From NCBI GenBank assembly GCA_033557465.1, contig CM066036.1, forward strand, positions 721,631,828 to 721,695,827: DNA of 64,000 bases, read 5' to 3'. The notes under the pieces were generated by a model, which saw only the letters and a list, made by a program, of their open reading frames with translations, had not been told where the DNA came from and made no database searches. This DNA is from Ichthyophis bannanicus. Taxonomy: Eukaryota > Chordata > Amphibia > Gymnophiona > Ichthyophiidae. Both the position numbers and the translations under genes were made by a program. Shown here in pieces: positions 50,824-61,405 of the stretch; the stretch's first letter is position 1; every line of letters begins with the position of its first letter.

Positions 50824-53800
50824 TCAACTCCAGACAAGGCTCCATTGCTCCGGGGTCAAAGTCACATGCAATTCTCTCTCCCATGCTTTCTGCGCTATAG
50901 GGGTATCTCTAGTTATAGCATTACATAAGGTTTTGTAAAAATTGGATGCTACACCCGGTGAACTACCGATAGATCGGATAGTCTCCAACCAACCTTGTGT
51001 AGGGGAGGCCGATGGCGGGAGCACCTTAGCACTCCGAAGGCAATGCTGAAGTTGCACCAACTGAAAGTAGTGTTTCGCTGGGAGACCAAATTCAATTTGC
51101 AATTCACTAAAAGTTTTCCAGCGACCTTCATGGAACAACTGACTAGGAATCCAAATGCCCCTAGTGTACCAGGGGCTCCACGCCATCGGCTTATTTTGTA
51201 TTCGAAATCGAGTGTTGTACCAAAGTGGGAGCTTGTCTAACGGACAGAGTCGGGAGTCTAAAGATTGCATAAGATTATTAAAGGCACCTAAGGTGTCTAA
51301 AAGCATTGGTGGAAAGTGGGAGTCTGATGGGAGAGTCATACCAGGGAGAAAAGTAAGAGGAATCGGTTTGCAAAGGTCCTCTTCTATGTCTAGCCACACA
51401 GGTCTACTCGGTACTGGATCTTCCAGCCAACGAGCGCCTTGTTTGAGAAGAAAAGATTGATGATACTTCAGGAAATCAGGGAATCTGACACCCCCATTTT
51501 CCTTATCTGCTTGCAGCTTATGTTTCGCTATCCTAGGTGTCTTGTTTTGCCACAAGTATCTAGTCAAAAGGCCCTCTATATCTTTATATATACGTCGAGG
51601 TAAGAGACAGGGCAACATTTCTAAGATATAATTCACTTTCGGAACAATCATCATTTTTATGGTTTCTAATCGACCCCACCAGGTAAGTGTTAAAGGAGTC
51701 CAGCGGTGAGTAAGCGCCCGGACTTTAGAGGTTAAGTCTTTGGCATTGAAGGAGATAGTGTCTTCCAAAGGAGAACAATAGTGAACCCCAAGGTATTTGA
51801 CCATGCGAGGTTGCCATAAAAAGGGGAAGGGTTGCATATCTGCCTGATGAAGCAAAGGATTTAATGGAAAGGCTACCGACTTGGTCCAATTTATCTTATA
51901 ACCGGACAGTTGTGAATATTTACCAATTTGCTCTAGGACAGCCGGTACTGAGTCTATAGAGACAAAAAGCATAAGGTCATCAGCATACGCTGAAATTTTG
52001 ATTTCCCTATGGGTGAAGGGGACTCCATGAATCTCCTCCGATTGCCGGATTAGTAAAGCCAAGGGTTCGAGTGCAAGATCGAAGAGAAGTGGAGACAGTG
52101 GGCATCCCTGGCGAGTGCCGCGTTGAAGGGGAAAAGGCTGAGACTTTAAAGCATTGGCACATATACTGGCTGTAGGCTGTGCGTACATGGTGCGAAGACA
52201 ACGGAGAAAACCTTCCCCGAATCCGTACCAGCGGAGGACTGCAAACAGGAAGGGCCACTCTAAGCGATCAAAGGCCTTCTCAGCATCAAGTGAGAGGCCA
52301 ACAAATGGGCGATCAAGATTAACTGCGGTAGTCAGTACATGGCATAGAGTCCGAGCATTGTCAGCAGTTGATCTACCAGGAATGAAACCGCATTGATCTG
52401 GGTGTATTAAGGTAGGCATCCTATCAGAGAGCCGGGTAGAGAGAATGGTGGCAAATATTTTATAGTCCGCGTTTAGGAGGGAAATTGGACGAAAATTAGC
52501 TGTTAGTTGCGGGTCTCTCCCCTCTTTCTCAAAAACTACTACATTTGCCATTGAGAAGGACCCAGAAGGAGAACCCTCCTCGGCCAGAGCAGAAAAATAA
52601 AGTTTCAAAACTGGAGCTAAGTCAGCGTGAAAGGTTTTGTAGAATTCAGCAGGGAGACCGTCTGGGCCTGCGGCTCGACCTGAGGCACATTTCTTGATAG
52701 CAGAGTGAATTTCTGAGACAGTGAATGGTGTGTCCAAGGCCACTCTATCTTCGTCAGATAGGGTCGGTCTTTGTACCCCTGAAAGTAAGCGTTCAAATAC
52801 ATCTGGCTCAAAATCACATTCAGATTGATAAAGCCGAGTATAAAAATCACGAAAGAGTTCTAAGATTTCGGTATCTTTAGTGACCAAGCCCCCCCCCGAC
52901 GGATTACGGAGGGCGGTAACACGCTTGGCTTCTTTTTGACCTTTTAGGGCATTTGCTAATAATTTGCCAGCACGATTATTTTCCCGATAATATAGCCCTT
53001 GTTGTGATTCAATATTTTTAACAGCAGCAGTGTACAAAAGCTGATTGTATTGAAAACGCAAGCGTTGTAAACGGAGTAAAATACATGGGTCAGTACGGGA
53101 CGTGAGGAGACGCTCCCCAGCTTGTATCTGCTGCTCTAGAATCAGTAAATGCTGCTTTCTTTGTTTCCCCTGCCGAATTTGATAGCTAGTTATAGTTGCG
53201 CGGATAGATGCTTTAAAACCCTCCCACCAAGCCCAGCTCGCTGTGTCATGGGGTGAGTTAAAATGAAAATAATCTTGGATAGCGGCCTTTATATCAACCT
53301 GAAAATCTTTTTGACCCAGTAAGGATCTATCAAAAAACCAAGCTCGGGGAGAATCGTCCCGCGCAGTGACATGTAATGATAAAGATATGGCAGCATGATC
53401 TGAAATATGGAGAGGATGAGTCCTAGTCGTGTCTACTTGAGAAATCAGTGCTTTGGAAATGAGAAAGAAATCTATTCTAGATTGGGAGTGATGGGGGGCA
53501 GAAAAGAAAGTGAACTCTAAGTCGGAGGGGTGAAGCAGCCTCCATATATCTACCAGCGCAAGATCTTGCATCAGAGCTGTAAGGGTAGCAAGACTCTTGG
53601 GTGGACTACTCGTTCTAGGCGGCTGTCTATCTATCAGAGGGTCTAACACTTGATTAAAATCACCACCAAGTATTAATGGAGTATTGGCAGAGGCCTGTGC
53701 CAACTGCGCAATACTTGCATAGTAAGCAGGGTTGTCCACATTCGGGGCATAAATGCAAATACATGTAAATTCACTATCTCCAACCTTAAGATGTACTCGG

Positions 53801-54081
53801 GCCCATCTACCCTCCTTGTCAGCGCTAGTATCAATTACAGTAGCTTGCAAAGATTTCTTAACCAGAATGGCTACCCCGCACCGTTTGGAAACGGCGGGAG
53901 AATAGGCAGCCACCATGTAAGGCTTAACATTGAGTTTCAGTGTTTCAGCAGAGTTTAAGTGCGTTTCCTGAAGAAACGCTAAATCAGCATGCTCATGGCT
54001 AAGATAGCTAAGGATTTTCTTTCTTTTGATTGGACTATTAATGCCCTTTACGTTGAGTGATAAGATTTTACATAAGGCCAT
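50824..54081 (-). CDS. L1 ORF2 endonuclease/reverse transcriptase, truncated by TGA
   Basis: 1,085 codons to the stop; 1,263 including the readthrough part, close to the ~1,275 typical of L1 ORF2. Endonuclease: N10 (SLNVKGIN), E39 (LQETHL), D141/N143 (GGDFNQV), R202/D204 (SRIDFFL), D228/H229 (ISDHAAIS), all present. RT: AAGPDGLPAEFY (470-481), RPISLLNADYKIF, GFIPGRSTADN, D599 in LSLDAEKAFDRLEW, RQGCPLSPLLFDLALEPL, Y699-D702 in AYADDLMLFV, INWTKS, VKYLGVHY. Catalytic residues are intact; only the C-terminal domain is cut off. The protein performs target-primed reverse transcription in the nucleus. Confidence 0.93.
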   Translation of the reverse strand: MALCKILSLNVKGINSPIKRKKILSYLSHEHADLAFLQETHLNSAETLKLNVKPYMVAAYSPAVSKRCGVAILVKKSLQATVIDTSADKEGRWARVHLKVGDSEFTCICIYAPNVDNPAYYASIAQLAQASANTPLILGGDFNQVLDPLIDRQPPRTSSPPKSLATLTALMQDLALVDIWRLLHPSDLEFTFFSAPHHSQSRIDFFLISKALISQVDTTRTHPLHISDHAAISLSLHVTARDDSPRAWFFDRSLLGQKDFQVDIKAAIQDYFHFNSPHDTASWAWWEGFKASIRATITSYQIRQGKQRKQHLLILEQQIQAGERLLTSRTDPCILLRLQRLRFQYNQLLYTAAVKNIESQQGLYYRENNRAGKLLANALKGQKEAKRVTALRNPSGGGLVTKDTEILELFRDFYTRLYQSECDFEPDVFERLLSGVQRPTLSDEDRVALDTPFTVSEIHSAIKKCASGRAAGPDGLPAEFYKTFHADLAPVLKLYFSALAEEGSPSGSFSMANVVVFEKEGRDPQLTANFRPISLLNADYKIFATILSTRLSDRMPTLIHPDQCGFIPGRSTADNARTLCHVLTTAVNLDRPFVGLSLDAEKAFDRLEWPFLFAVLRWYGFGEGFLRCLRTMYAQPTASICANALKSQPFPLQRGTRQGCPLSPLLFDLALEPLALLIRQSEEIHGVPFTHREIKISAYADDLMLFVSIDSVPAVLEQIGKYSQLSGYKINWTKSVAFPLNPLLHQADMQPFPFLWQPRMVKYLGVHYCSPLEDTISFNAKDLTSKVRALTHRWTPLTLTWWGRLETIKMMIVPKVNYILEMLPCLLPRRIYKDIEGLLTRYLWQNKTPRIAKHKLQADKENGGVRFPDFLKYHQSFLLKQGARWLEDPVPSRPVWLDIEEDLCKPIPLTFLPGMTLPSDSHFPPMLLDTLGAFNNLMQSLDSRLCPLDKLPLWYNTRFRIQNKPMAWSPWYTRGIWIPSQLFHEGRWKTFSELQIEFGLPAKHYFQLVQLQHCLRSAKVLPPSASPTQGWLETIRSIGSSPGVASNFYKTLCNAITRDTPIAQKAWERELHVTLTPEQWSLVWS

Positions 54082-54515
54082 TCAGACAAGTTAAAAATTC
54101 TGAGCATGATATCGCACATAGTTTCACAATGTCCCTCATATTGACTGTATCTGGCTGTACATATGGCATAAAAGAAAATAAGCTTAGATAATACAATGAA
54201 GCGCCCCACATTAAAAAAGAAAAACCGCAGCGCGGTAGAGAAGAAGCAGAACCCCAAAAATTACTGGCGACCATGTGTCTGCGGGGAGAAACCCCAGAGA
54301 AGGCCGAAATTGAAAAAAACACATAACCTGTAGGACTGTGCGTGCTCCGAATCCGACCGAGGCACACATCATGGAGGGATAGGAGACCAAAAGGCAAAAA
54401 AGTCATAGAAAGAAAGAAAGAAAGTCCAGGTAGTCTCTGTGCTTGACTATGACCGCCGCATCGGGCCCTTCAAAATGGCGGACAGAGCCGGCAAATAAAA
54501 GTCCAAGTCGTTGGA
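54082..54515 (-). other. L1 inter-ORF region
   Basis: 434 bp between ORF1 stop and ORF2 start, with no conserved frame. A GAAA tandem run lies at ~54,410-54,424 (AGAAAGAAAGAAAGAAAG). Much longer than the inter-ORF spacer of human L1, which raises the question of how ORF2 is translated. Confidence 0.6.
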
Positions 54516-55364
54516 TTAGCGCATCTGCTCTGCTTCTTTGGAGTCTAAAAATGTTGATAGTAGATCAGGATCTTCGAATGTCCTGGTTTGGTTGTGGAGA
54601 GTCACTCGGAGCTTCGCGGGATACAACAGGCCAAAGCGAGCCTGTAGCTGTTGAAGTCGAGGGCGAAAAGCAAGGAGTTTCTTCCGTCGGTCAACGGTAG
54701 GCTTTGCCAAATCAGGGAAGAAGGAGACTTTGTGACCTTCAAATTCCAAATGATGGTTCGCCCGGGCAGCATTTAAAATTTGTTCCACTTGTTGATATCG
54801 TAGCAAGCGAAAGATAATAGGCCGGGGGGTCGTTCGGTTGAGCGCCATGTGGGTAGGAACACGGTGTGCACGATCGATTTCCAGTTCTTTATGAAAGGTG
54901 ATCTTCAGCAAGGAGGGAAGAGTTTTGAGCAGGAATTCTCTCATATCTCCCGCTTCCACCCCCTCCGGTATTCCAATGAGCCTCACATTGTTGCGACGGG
55001 CTCGATTATTGCTATCTTCTAACTCCTTTTGAAGATTCTGTATCTGGCGCTCAGCCTTGTCCAGTGTGCCCAAGCGCACCGCGTGCGAGTCGAGGACCCC
55101 CGCCATATTGTCCTGCCGTAATGAGAGACTTTCAAGTCGGTCCTGGAGCACTCCAAAGTCTTCTCGCATGGCTCTGAGCGCTTCTCCATTGGACTGCACC
55201 AATTCCTTCACGCCGCGTATTTCCTCTAAGATCTCCAGGTGCATTTCGGGGTTTTCCCGAAATGGAGCCATCTTCTGTGGGGAGGACACCTCTGTTTTGG
55301 AGCGTTTTCCGTGAGAAGAAGAAGGAGACCCGAAGTCCAAGCGCGCTGGTTTATGGGCCGCCAT
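54516..55364 (-). CDS. L1 ORF1 RNA-binding protein, intact, 282 aa
   Basis: Uninterrupted. Residues 1-40 are basic and Ser-rich; ~43-120 is a coiled coil for trimerisation (LEILEEIRGVKELVQSNGEA through QIQNLQKELEDSN); 121-196 is the RRM with ARRNNVRLIGIPEG, EIDRAHRVP and RPIIFRLLRYQQVEQIL; 197-282 is the C-terminal domain (FEGHKVSFFPDLAKPTVDRR). It coats L1 RNA and acts as a nucleic-acid chaperone in the cytoplasm. Start chosen as the first Met after the GC-rich leader. Confidence 0.93.
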   Translation of the reverse strand: MAAHKPARLDFGSPSSSHGKRSKTEVSSPQKMAPFRENPEMHLEILEEIRGVKELVQSNGEALRAMREDFGVLQDRLESLSLRQDNMAGVLDSHAVRLGTLDKAERQIQNLQKELEDSNNRARRNNVRLIGIPEGVEAGDMREFLLKTLPSLLKITFHKELEIDRAHRVPTHMALNRTTPRPIIFRLLRYQQVEQILNAARANHHLEFEGHKVSFFPDLAKPTVDRRKKLLAFRPRLQQLQARFGLLYPAKLRVTLHNQTRTFEDPDLLSTFLDSKEAEQMR

Positions 55365-55497
55365 CCCCCCCGAGGTACCCCGGTCAGCCCGGAGCGAAAT
55401 AGTAAGTTTGTATAGGTATTAAGTCAGGATTCTAAGTAGGCCTCTCGGGAGCTTCAGCGCGAAGCGTCTTACCCGCTGGACATCAGGCTCCGCCCCC
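55365..55497 (-). promoter_or_regulatory. L1 5' UTR (probable internal promoter)
   Basis: GC-rich leader beginning GGGGGGCGGAGCCTGATG on the minus strand. In studied L1s the 5' UTR contains an internal Pol II promoter; GGGCGG here resembles an Sp1 site. No monomer repeats. Confidence 0.5.
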
Positions 55498-55559
55498 CTG
55501 CCGTCACATTTCTATGTATGGTCATTGTTTTAGTATAGTAAGCTCCAAACAAAGTGGCA

Positions 55560-56600
55560 AAGGGTATATATCACATTTTATAAGATAGAAAGCAGAGAGT
55601 AGGGCTAAATGACCAATTTTCTCAATGGAGAAAAGTAAATAGTGGAGTACCCCAGGGACCTGTGCTGGGCCTGCTGCTTTTTAACATATTCATAGATGAC
55701 CTGGAAATGGGAATATGGCGTGAAGTAATCAAATTTGCAGATGACACAAAATTATTCAGAGTTATTAAAACACAAGAGGATTGTGAAAAAGAACAACCCA
55801 AACTTTGGTTATAGGATGCAAGGTACTACCTTAAAAAAGATTTAGGCGTCATCGTGGATAATACATTGAAATCCTCTGCCCAGTGTGCAGCGGTGACCAA
55901 GAAAGCAAATGGAATGCTAGGAATCATAAGAAAGGAATGGAGAATAAAACAAAGGATATTATAATGCCTCTGTATCATTCCATGGTTTGACCACACCTTG
56001 AATATTGTGTGCAATTCTGGTCGCTATATTTTAAAAACGATATAGTAAAATTAGGAAAGGTACAGAGAAGAGCCACCAAAATAGTAAAGAGGATGAGGAA
56101 AGGCTTATAAGGTCGGGGCTGTTCAACTTGGAAAAGAGAAAGCTGAGGGGAGATATAATAGAGGTCTATAAATAAATAAATGGAGTGGAACGGGTTAACA
56201 TAAATCAGTTATTTATGACAAAAAGTAGAAAGATTAAAGAACACACAATGAAGCTACAATGCATCCCATTTAAGACTAATAAGAGAAAATATTTTTTTCA
56301 CTCAATGCATAATCAAACTCTGGAATTCATTACTGGAGGATGTAATAAAAGCTGTTAGTGTAGCTGGGTTTAAAAAAGGTTTGGACAAGTTCCTGGAGGA
56401 GAGGTCCATAAATCATTATTGAAGAGAAACCGGGAAGTCCACTGCTTACCACAGGATGACCATTATGGAACCTGTGGCCTTTGGGAACCTGCCAGGTACT
56501 TGTGACCTGGATTGGCCACTGTTGGAAACAGGATACTGGGCTCGATAGACTTTGGTCTGACCCAGTATGGCATTTCTTATGTTTTTATGTTATGTTCTAA
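55560..56600 (+). pseudogene. CR1-A RT and 3' end, degenerate
   Basis: Plus-strand match to 37,250-38,395: GTGGAGTACCCCAGGGACCT (SGVPQG block), AAATTTGCAGATGACACAAAATTATT (FADDT block), and the 3' end with CACTGTTGGAAACAGGATAC and TTCTTATGTTTTTATG. A ~70-bp internal gap lies near 55,790 and several frameshifts are present. 5' truncated in RT. Confidence 0.88.
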
Positions 56601-56604
56601 TGTA

Positions 56605-57012
56605 CCACTTTTTTTATAAAGAAATATTTTCACAAATTACTTCTGAGTCTATCTCCTTTAACCTTCATCCTATGCCCCCTCATTGCAGAGTTTTCTTTCA
56701 ATTGAAAGAGGCTCTCTTATAGCACCTTTATGCCATGGAGGTATTTAATCGTCTCTATCATATCTCTCCTCTCCTGTCTTTCTTCCAAAGTATACATATT
56801 GAGATCTTTGATTCTATCCCCATATGTCTTATGACAAAACCCACTGACCATTTTGGTAGCCACTCTCTGCACTGACTCCATCTTGTTTATGTCCGTTTGA
56901 AGGCGTGGTTTCCAGAAATGACCACAAATCTCTAAATTAGGTCTCACCAAAGACTTATGCAGTACAGAGGCACTATTGCTTCCTTCTTCCTGCTGGCCAT
57001 TTCTCTCCCTTT
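56605..57012 (-). mobile_element. CR1-B 3' fragment (copy 1)
   Basis: Minus frame 56717-56950 encodes KMESVQRVATKMVSGF and DLNMYTLEERQERRDMIET, the C-terminal RT of CR1-B. Head-to-tail with the next entry. Confidence 0.85.
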
Positions 57013-57654
57013 AGAAACATAGAAACGTGATGGCAGAAAAAGAACATATGGCATATCTAGTTCGCTCTTCCATATCAACTACTATAGTCCCTTTTTTTCT
57101 TTAGAAACTGTTTGTGTTTGTCCCATGCTTTAGTCAATTCAGATATTGTCCTTGTCTCTACTACCTCCACTGGGAGACTATTCCATGCACCTACCACTCT
57201 TTCAGTAAAGAAACATCTCTGCATATTACCCCTGAGTCTATCCCCTTTTACTTTCATCCTATGATCCCTCGTTGCAGAGCTTTCTTTCAATTGAAAGAGG
57301 CTCTTCTCCTGTTCATTTATGCCACAGAGATATTTAAACATTTCTAACATATCTCTTCTCTCTTGCCTTTCCTCTAAAGTATACATATTGAGATCTTTAA
57401 GTCTGTCCCCATATGCCTTATGACGAAGTCTACTGACCATTTTGATAGCCACCTTCTGCACTGACTCCATCTTGTTTATATCCTTTTGTAATGTAGGTGT
57501 GGTCTCCAGAATCGCACCCAATATTCCAAATGAGGTCTGACCAAAGACATATACAGAGGCACCATCACCTCCTTCTTCCTACTGCCCATTCCTCTCCCTA
57601 TGCACCCAAGCATCCTTCTAGATTTGGCTGTTGCCTTTTCTATCTGTTTAGACA
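57013..57654 (-). pseudogene. CR1-B RT C-terminus and 3' end (copy 2)
   Basis: Minus frame 57075-57521 (148 codons): INKMESVQKVAIKMVSRL, DLNMYTLEERQERRDMLEMF, RCFFTERVVGAWNSLPVEVV. Same region as the preceding copy. It is interrupted at 57655 by an L1 3' end. Confidence 0.88.
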
Positions 57655-58610
57655 CTTTTTTAGTTAAACATTTTATTGATTATACCAAACTGAAAAAACA
57701 AACATAGTTGGCTGATAACAGTACAAAAGTGCAGACAAGTCCAATGATCTCAATAAGTACCTAGGAACCCCTCCCTCGTAATTGCAAGAGAAGGTACACT
57801 TGCGCATCCAAGAGGAACAGTGTCCATGCTGTGATCAGAGGGTTGACCACACCCCCCAACTGGGATTCATATTACACACTATTTTATTATATGAGTATAT
57901 TCTATTGTGTGGTTATAAGTAAAGATCACCAGCAGAGTTGGGGCTCAACTGAGAAACAACCAGCTAAATCTAGAACAGGAACCAGCATTCCCTAAGCCCT
58001 CCCTGTCATCCCCACCCTCTCCCTCTCCCTCCCCCTCCCCAATACCCTCCAGGTTGCTTCCTCCCCCTCCACCTAACACAGTTTCTATACTGTGTAAGGC
58101 CCCTCAACCTCTGCAGGGGATCCACTTGTGCAACTTCTAGCCGCCCCTCCCCCCACAGAGGAACAAGGCATATATCCAAAGGATCCATCCCTGGGGTCTT
58201 CACTCCCCTCCCCTAAAGATCTAAGAGCCAATATACTTCAAATTGGGCTCCCAGACCTGTTGGACATCTGTCTTTTTCTCCTGATTAAGGGAGGAAAGTT
58301 GTTCCACAAAATAAATATCTGAAAATTTTTGCAGTCATTCCGCTTTAGCCGGCAACTCAGACACTCTCCAATGGCGAGTGACCACGCAGTAGGCAGCAAG
58401 GAAAAGGCACCTTATTAAAGGCCAAGAGTCCCTGGTATCCTCCACGGTGGTCTCATCTCCCAGCATCATTACCTGATACTGCAGCAGGATTGAGGTGCCC
58501 GGAATGGCCTTGATTGTCTTCTGCACCTCCCGGCGTAACAGGACTATGGTCAGGCCCAGAGATGTATAAAGTGTATTCAAAGGCCCATGTACATATTAAG
58601 TGTTTCCCTG
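57655..58610 (-). mobile_element. L1 3' fragment (ORF2 C-terminus, 3' UTR, poly(A))
   Basis: Plus TTTTTTAGTTAAACATTTTATTG is an inverted poly(A) with AATAAA signal. Minus frame 58335-58580 has VMMLGDETTVEDTRDSWPL and IRCLFLAAYCVVTRHWR, similar in style to the L1/Tx1 ORF2 C-terminus. CT-rich 3' UTR at 57,980-58,080. 5' truncated. Confidence 0.6.
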
Positions 58611-59852
58611 AAACATCCATGTTATTGCGGCTGAAACGTGGAATAAGGCCAGGATTGCTGTGCTCTGCAATTCGTCCCATATAGAAGAATGGTTGTGACA
58701 AGTATGTGCTGAAATAGTGTGACTGGAAAAACACAAGATGCAGTTAAAAAAACAGAAAGCAGAGGGGAGGGAATATTGTGAGGTAAAGAAACATTAAGAA
58801 ACACCCTTACAGAAATCTTAAGAAGAGGAATAGTGTTTATTCAAGTTATGCTGAAATGTGTTATTTGTGCTAAAACAACTGATCCAGGGAAATATAACAC
58901 ATCCTGAAACCTGGGACTGCTGATGTAAGAATAGTATGTAAGTGAATCTGGAAACAAATCATGTTTCAGCGAGAAAGGGAGATCATATGCGTAGTCCTGG
59001 GATGTCATGCCATTATGGCATAGCAGCTGTTAGTCCTAGGTTTGGTTTGGCAGAATGATGTCTTGTGACTGAAAGTGAGTGCGTGTGTGCATGTGGTTTG
59101 AGAGGTGCATGGGAGGATCTGATGTGTTCATCTGTAATTCAGGAGGGACAGGAAAGCCTGCCCAGCACCTGGACAGTATGGATGACCACAGCATCACCAG
59201 GTGTCATTGTGATTGGGCAGACAATCTGAGAAGGTTCTCTATAGCTAAATTGCAAAACATATCCCTGTTAATAATAAGGAACCCTCAGAATAAAGGCATT
59301 CAACAGTGAAAACAGCACTATTGCATGCCTATAATGCACATTTTTTAGACCAATAATGTTGCTGTTGAGCATGTCTTAATGCTGTTTTCACTGCTGAATG
59401 CTCTTATTCTGCCAGTCCCTTATTATTGACAGGGATGTTTTGACATTTATCTATAAGGAACCAATGCAGATGCCTTCTGGATTATTTTTCATAGGGTACT
59501 CTAATAAGATCATGGCAGTGTGATACGGCAGCCATACTTCCTCTGTACCAGGCACTGGGAGACATGACTAATGTTGTGCCAAAATTCCCCAGATTGTACC
59601 ATGAGGTCTACATCCCTTCCTAGTCAAGGATCTATGAGAGCTGTGAGAGTGCTGATATATCTGGAGACTGGCTACCCTCCCATGCCCACACAGACCTGCC
59701 AAGGGAGCAGTGCCACAAAACAGACTGTGGGAAGGCAGACAGGGTTGCCCATAGATAGCGGATGTATACAGGCCAGCATATGCCATGATGGGACAGGTGA
59801 GAAATACCAGTATCCAGATAGGTGGGCCTCAGATGTCATAGCCAAAAGGACC
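58611..59852. other. Unassigned sequence with one foldback
   Basis: No coding motif. A ~135-bp imperfect foldback occupies 59,285-59,420 (listed separately). Confidence 0.3.
59285..59420. repeat. Imperfect foldback (MITE-like)
   Basis: Left arm CAGAATAAAGGCATTCAACA, GTGAAAACAGCA; right arm inverse CAGAATAAGAGCATTCAGCA, GTGAAAACAGCA. Arms of about 45 bp with ~85% identity by eye, loop of ~45 bp. No TSD recognised. Confidence 0.6.
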
Positions 59853-60285
59853 TACTACTACTACTGATCATTTGTGTAGCACTACAAGGCGTTCACAGCA
59901 CTGCACAGACACACATAAAAGATGGTCCCTGCTTAGCAGAGCTTACAATCTAGTCAAGACAAACACAGCACCTATGGACAAGATACATTCAGGGGGAATA
60001 GTAAGGAAACACAAGGGAGATTAGGCGGATAAGATCCAAAAGCGGCAAATGAGATGTGAGTGCTCAGCCTGGATTTTCAAAGGGCCAGAGAAGAAGCCTG
60101 ACGTACAGTTTGTGCCAAGGATAGGGAACAGCAAGGTGAACGGAGCAAAGTCTGGAGTTGGCAGTTGAAGAGAAGGGCACAGATACTGTAGAAGTGATCT
60201 GCCAGATAGCGGAGTTCCCCAGGAGGGGTGTAGGGAGAGATAAGAGGAACGGTATGTCACTTATTGGCCAGAGGCACAAAAAGGG
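59853..60285 (-). mobile_element. L2-type LINE 3' fragment
   Basis: Plus: CTACTACTACTACTGATCAT, GCACTACAAGGCGTTCACAG, GCAGAGCTTACAATCTAGTC; minus frames at 60021-60288 keep FHLA-type C-terminal scraps (LRSVHLAVPYPWHKLYV). Third copy of the L2 end seen at 18065 and 24601. Confidence 0.85.
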
Positions 60286-60452
60286 CATTCATTTGTTGCT
60301 CAGCAATATAATGCATCCTTTGGGGAACTGCAATGTTGGTTTTGGGTTTTGTGCACTTGGTAAGAGACCATCCTTAGCAGTTTAAGGTGTGTTTGTAGAG
60401 ATGGCCAAGGCATCAATCACTGGGTCATATAGCATATGTGAGGCCTAGACAG
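60286..60452. other. Unassigned sequence
   Basis: Short stretch between L2 end and L1 ORF1 remains; may be L1 inter-ORF sequence. Confidence 0.3.
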
Positions 60453-61405
60453 TCACAGTGCACTCTTACCAGACATTAATTGTTCATGGTGGTTTGGCAG
60501 TATCCATGTCTCTATTTCAGGGCTGTGTCTCACCTGCTTCCTTTGAGATTTTGGGTGAGCCTTGCTAGAGTTCACCTCCACCAGCGCCATGCAGTCCTCT
60601 AGAGGAGAAATGGAAAATGATTTGTTTTCCCATTCAAAGAAGAGGGAAAAAGGAGAGCCCCAGTGGTACCTCACCCCCTTCTTCTGAAGAATACTTGTGA
60701 GAGGATGGAAGCTATGTCTTATCTCCAGTGTATATGGGGGCAGGTCCAGATAGATGTAAGGCCTTGGAACTCAATGGAGTGTCTCCCTTGGATAGCCCGG
60801 AGAAGTATTTGTCAGTCTTCATAGAAGTGGAAGCAGGCTATTATCGGCTGTGGAGAGTCAGTTTTATGCTAGCGTAAGCCTTGTTCTCAATGAGCTCTGT
60901 CAACCACTACTCTGGCTTTCTTAGAAGGGATGCAGAAGTCAAAGGCATCTTGTATGAAGTGGGTAACATCCTCCACACCCTTTCTCGGCTCCAGCCAGCC
61001 AAAGAACCAGCTATTACATTTCCTTTGACAGTTTTCTAAGTCATCTTGGCATTCCCAGATTTCCCTGCTAAGTCTCTTGAACTTGTTTAATTGGGTTTGG
61101 AAAGTGGCTGTTGCATCAATCAGTTCTCCAATATGGATTTCTCCCCATGTAACACGATCATCCAATGCCTTATGTTCTTTTTTCACCTTTCCCACTACTT
61201 TGGTCAAGTCATTCTGAAAGAATTTCAGTTCCTGCAACAGTTCCTGAAAATCTGCCTTGGTTACTGGTGCCCTTATAACACCCCCACCTGCAGGTGTCAC
61301 CTGCAAGGAAGCAGGTTATCTTAGTAGCGCAGGCGGAGGGACCTCCTCCTGAGGGTATTGACTAAATCTGGCCAATGCCTTGGCATAACTTGCCTTAGGC
61401 TCCAT
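60453..61405 (-). pseudogene. L1/Tx1-like ORF1, degenerate
   Basis: Reads from ATG at 61403-61405 (MEPKASYAKALARFSQ), a TAA at codon ~30 in the same frame, then 60887-61306 with a coiled coil (KFFQNDLTKVVGKVKKEH...TFQTQLNKFKRL) and RRM-like CQRKCNSWFFGWLEPRKGVE, VVVDRAH; the C-terminal domain appears in shifted frames (IIACFHFYEDRQILLRA, then RYHWGSPFSLFFEWENKSFS at 60,600-60,674). All ORF1 domains are present but with at least two frameshifts and stops. Different family from the L1 at 50052-55497. Confidence 0.8.

Larger units (their letters stand above)
50052..55497 (-). mobile_element. Full-length L1 (L1/Tx1-like) LINE
   Basis: 5,446-bp element on the minus strand with identical 16-bp flanks CTGCCGTCACATTTCT (50036-50051, 55498-55513), a terminal poly(A) (T-run at 50052-50062) preceded by AATAAA (minus, 50068-50073), a GC-rich 5' UTR of 133 bp, intact ORF1, a ~434-bp inter-ORF gap, and ORF2 with one stop. 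The perfect TSDs and long frames make it the youngest-looking LINE in the window. Confidence 0.95.

Noticed and set aside
52007..52850. Short ORFs within the L1 ORF2 region
   Set aside because: Out-of-frame shadows of ORF2, which has full catalytic motifs.
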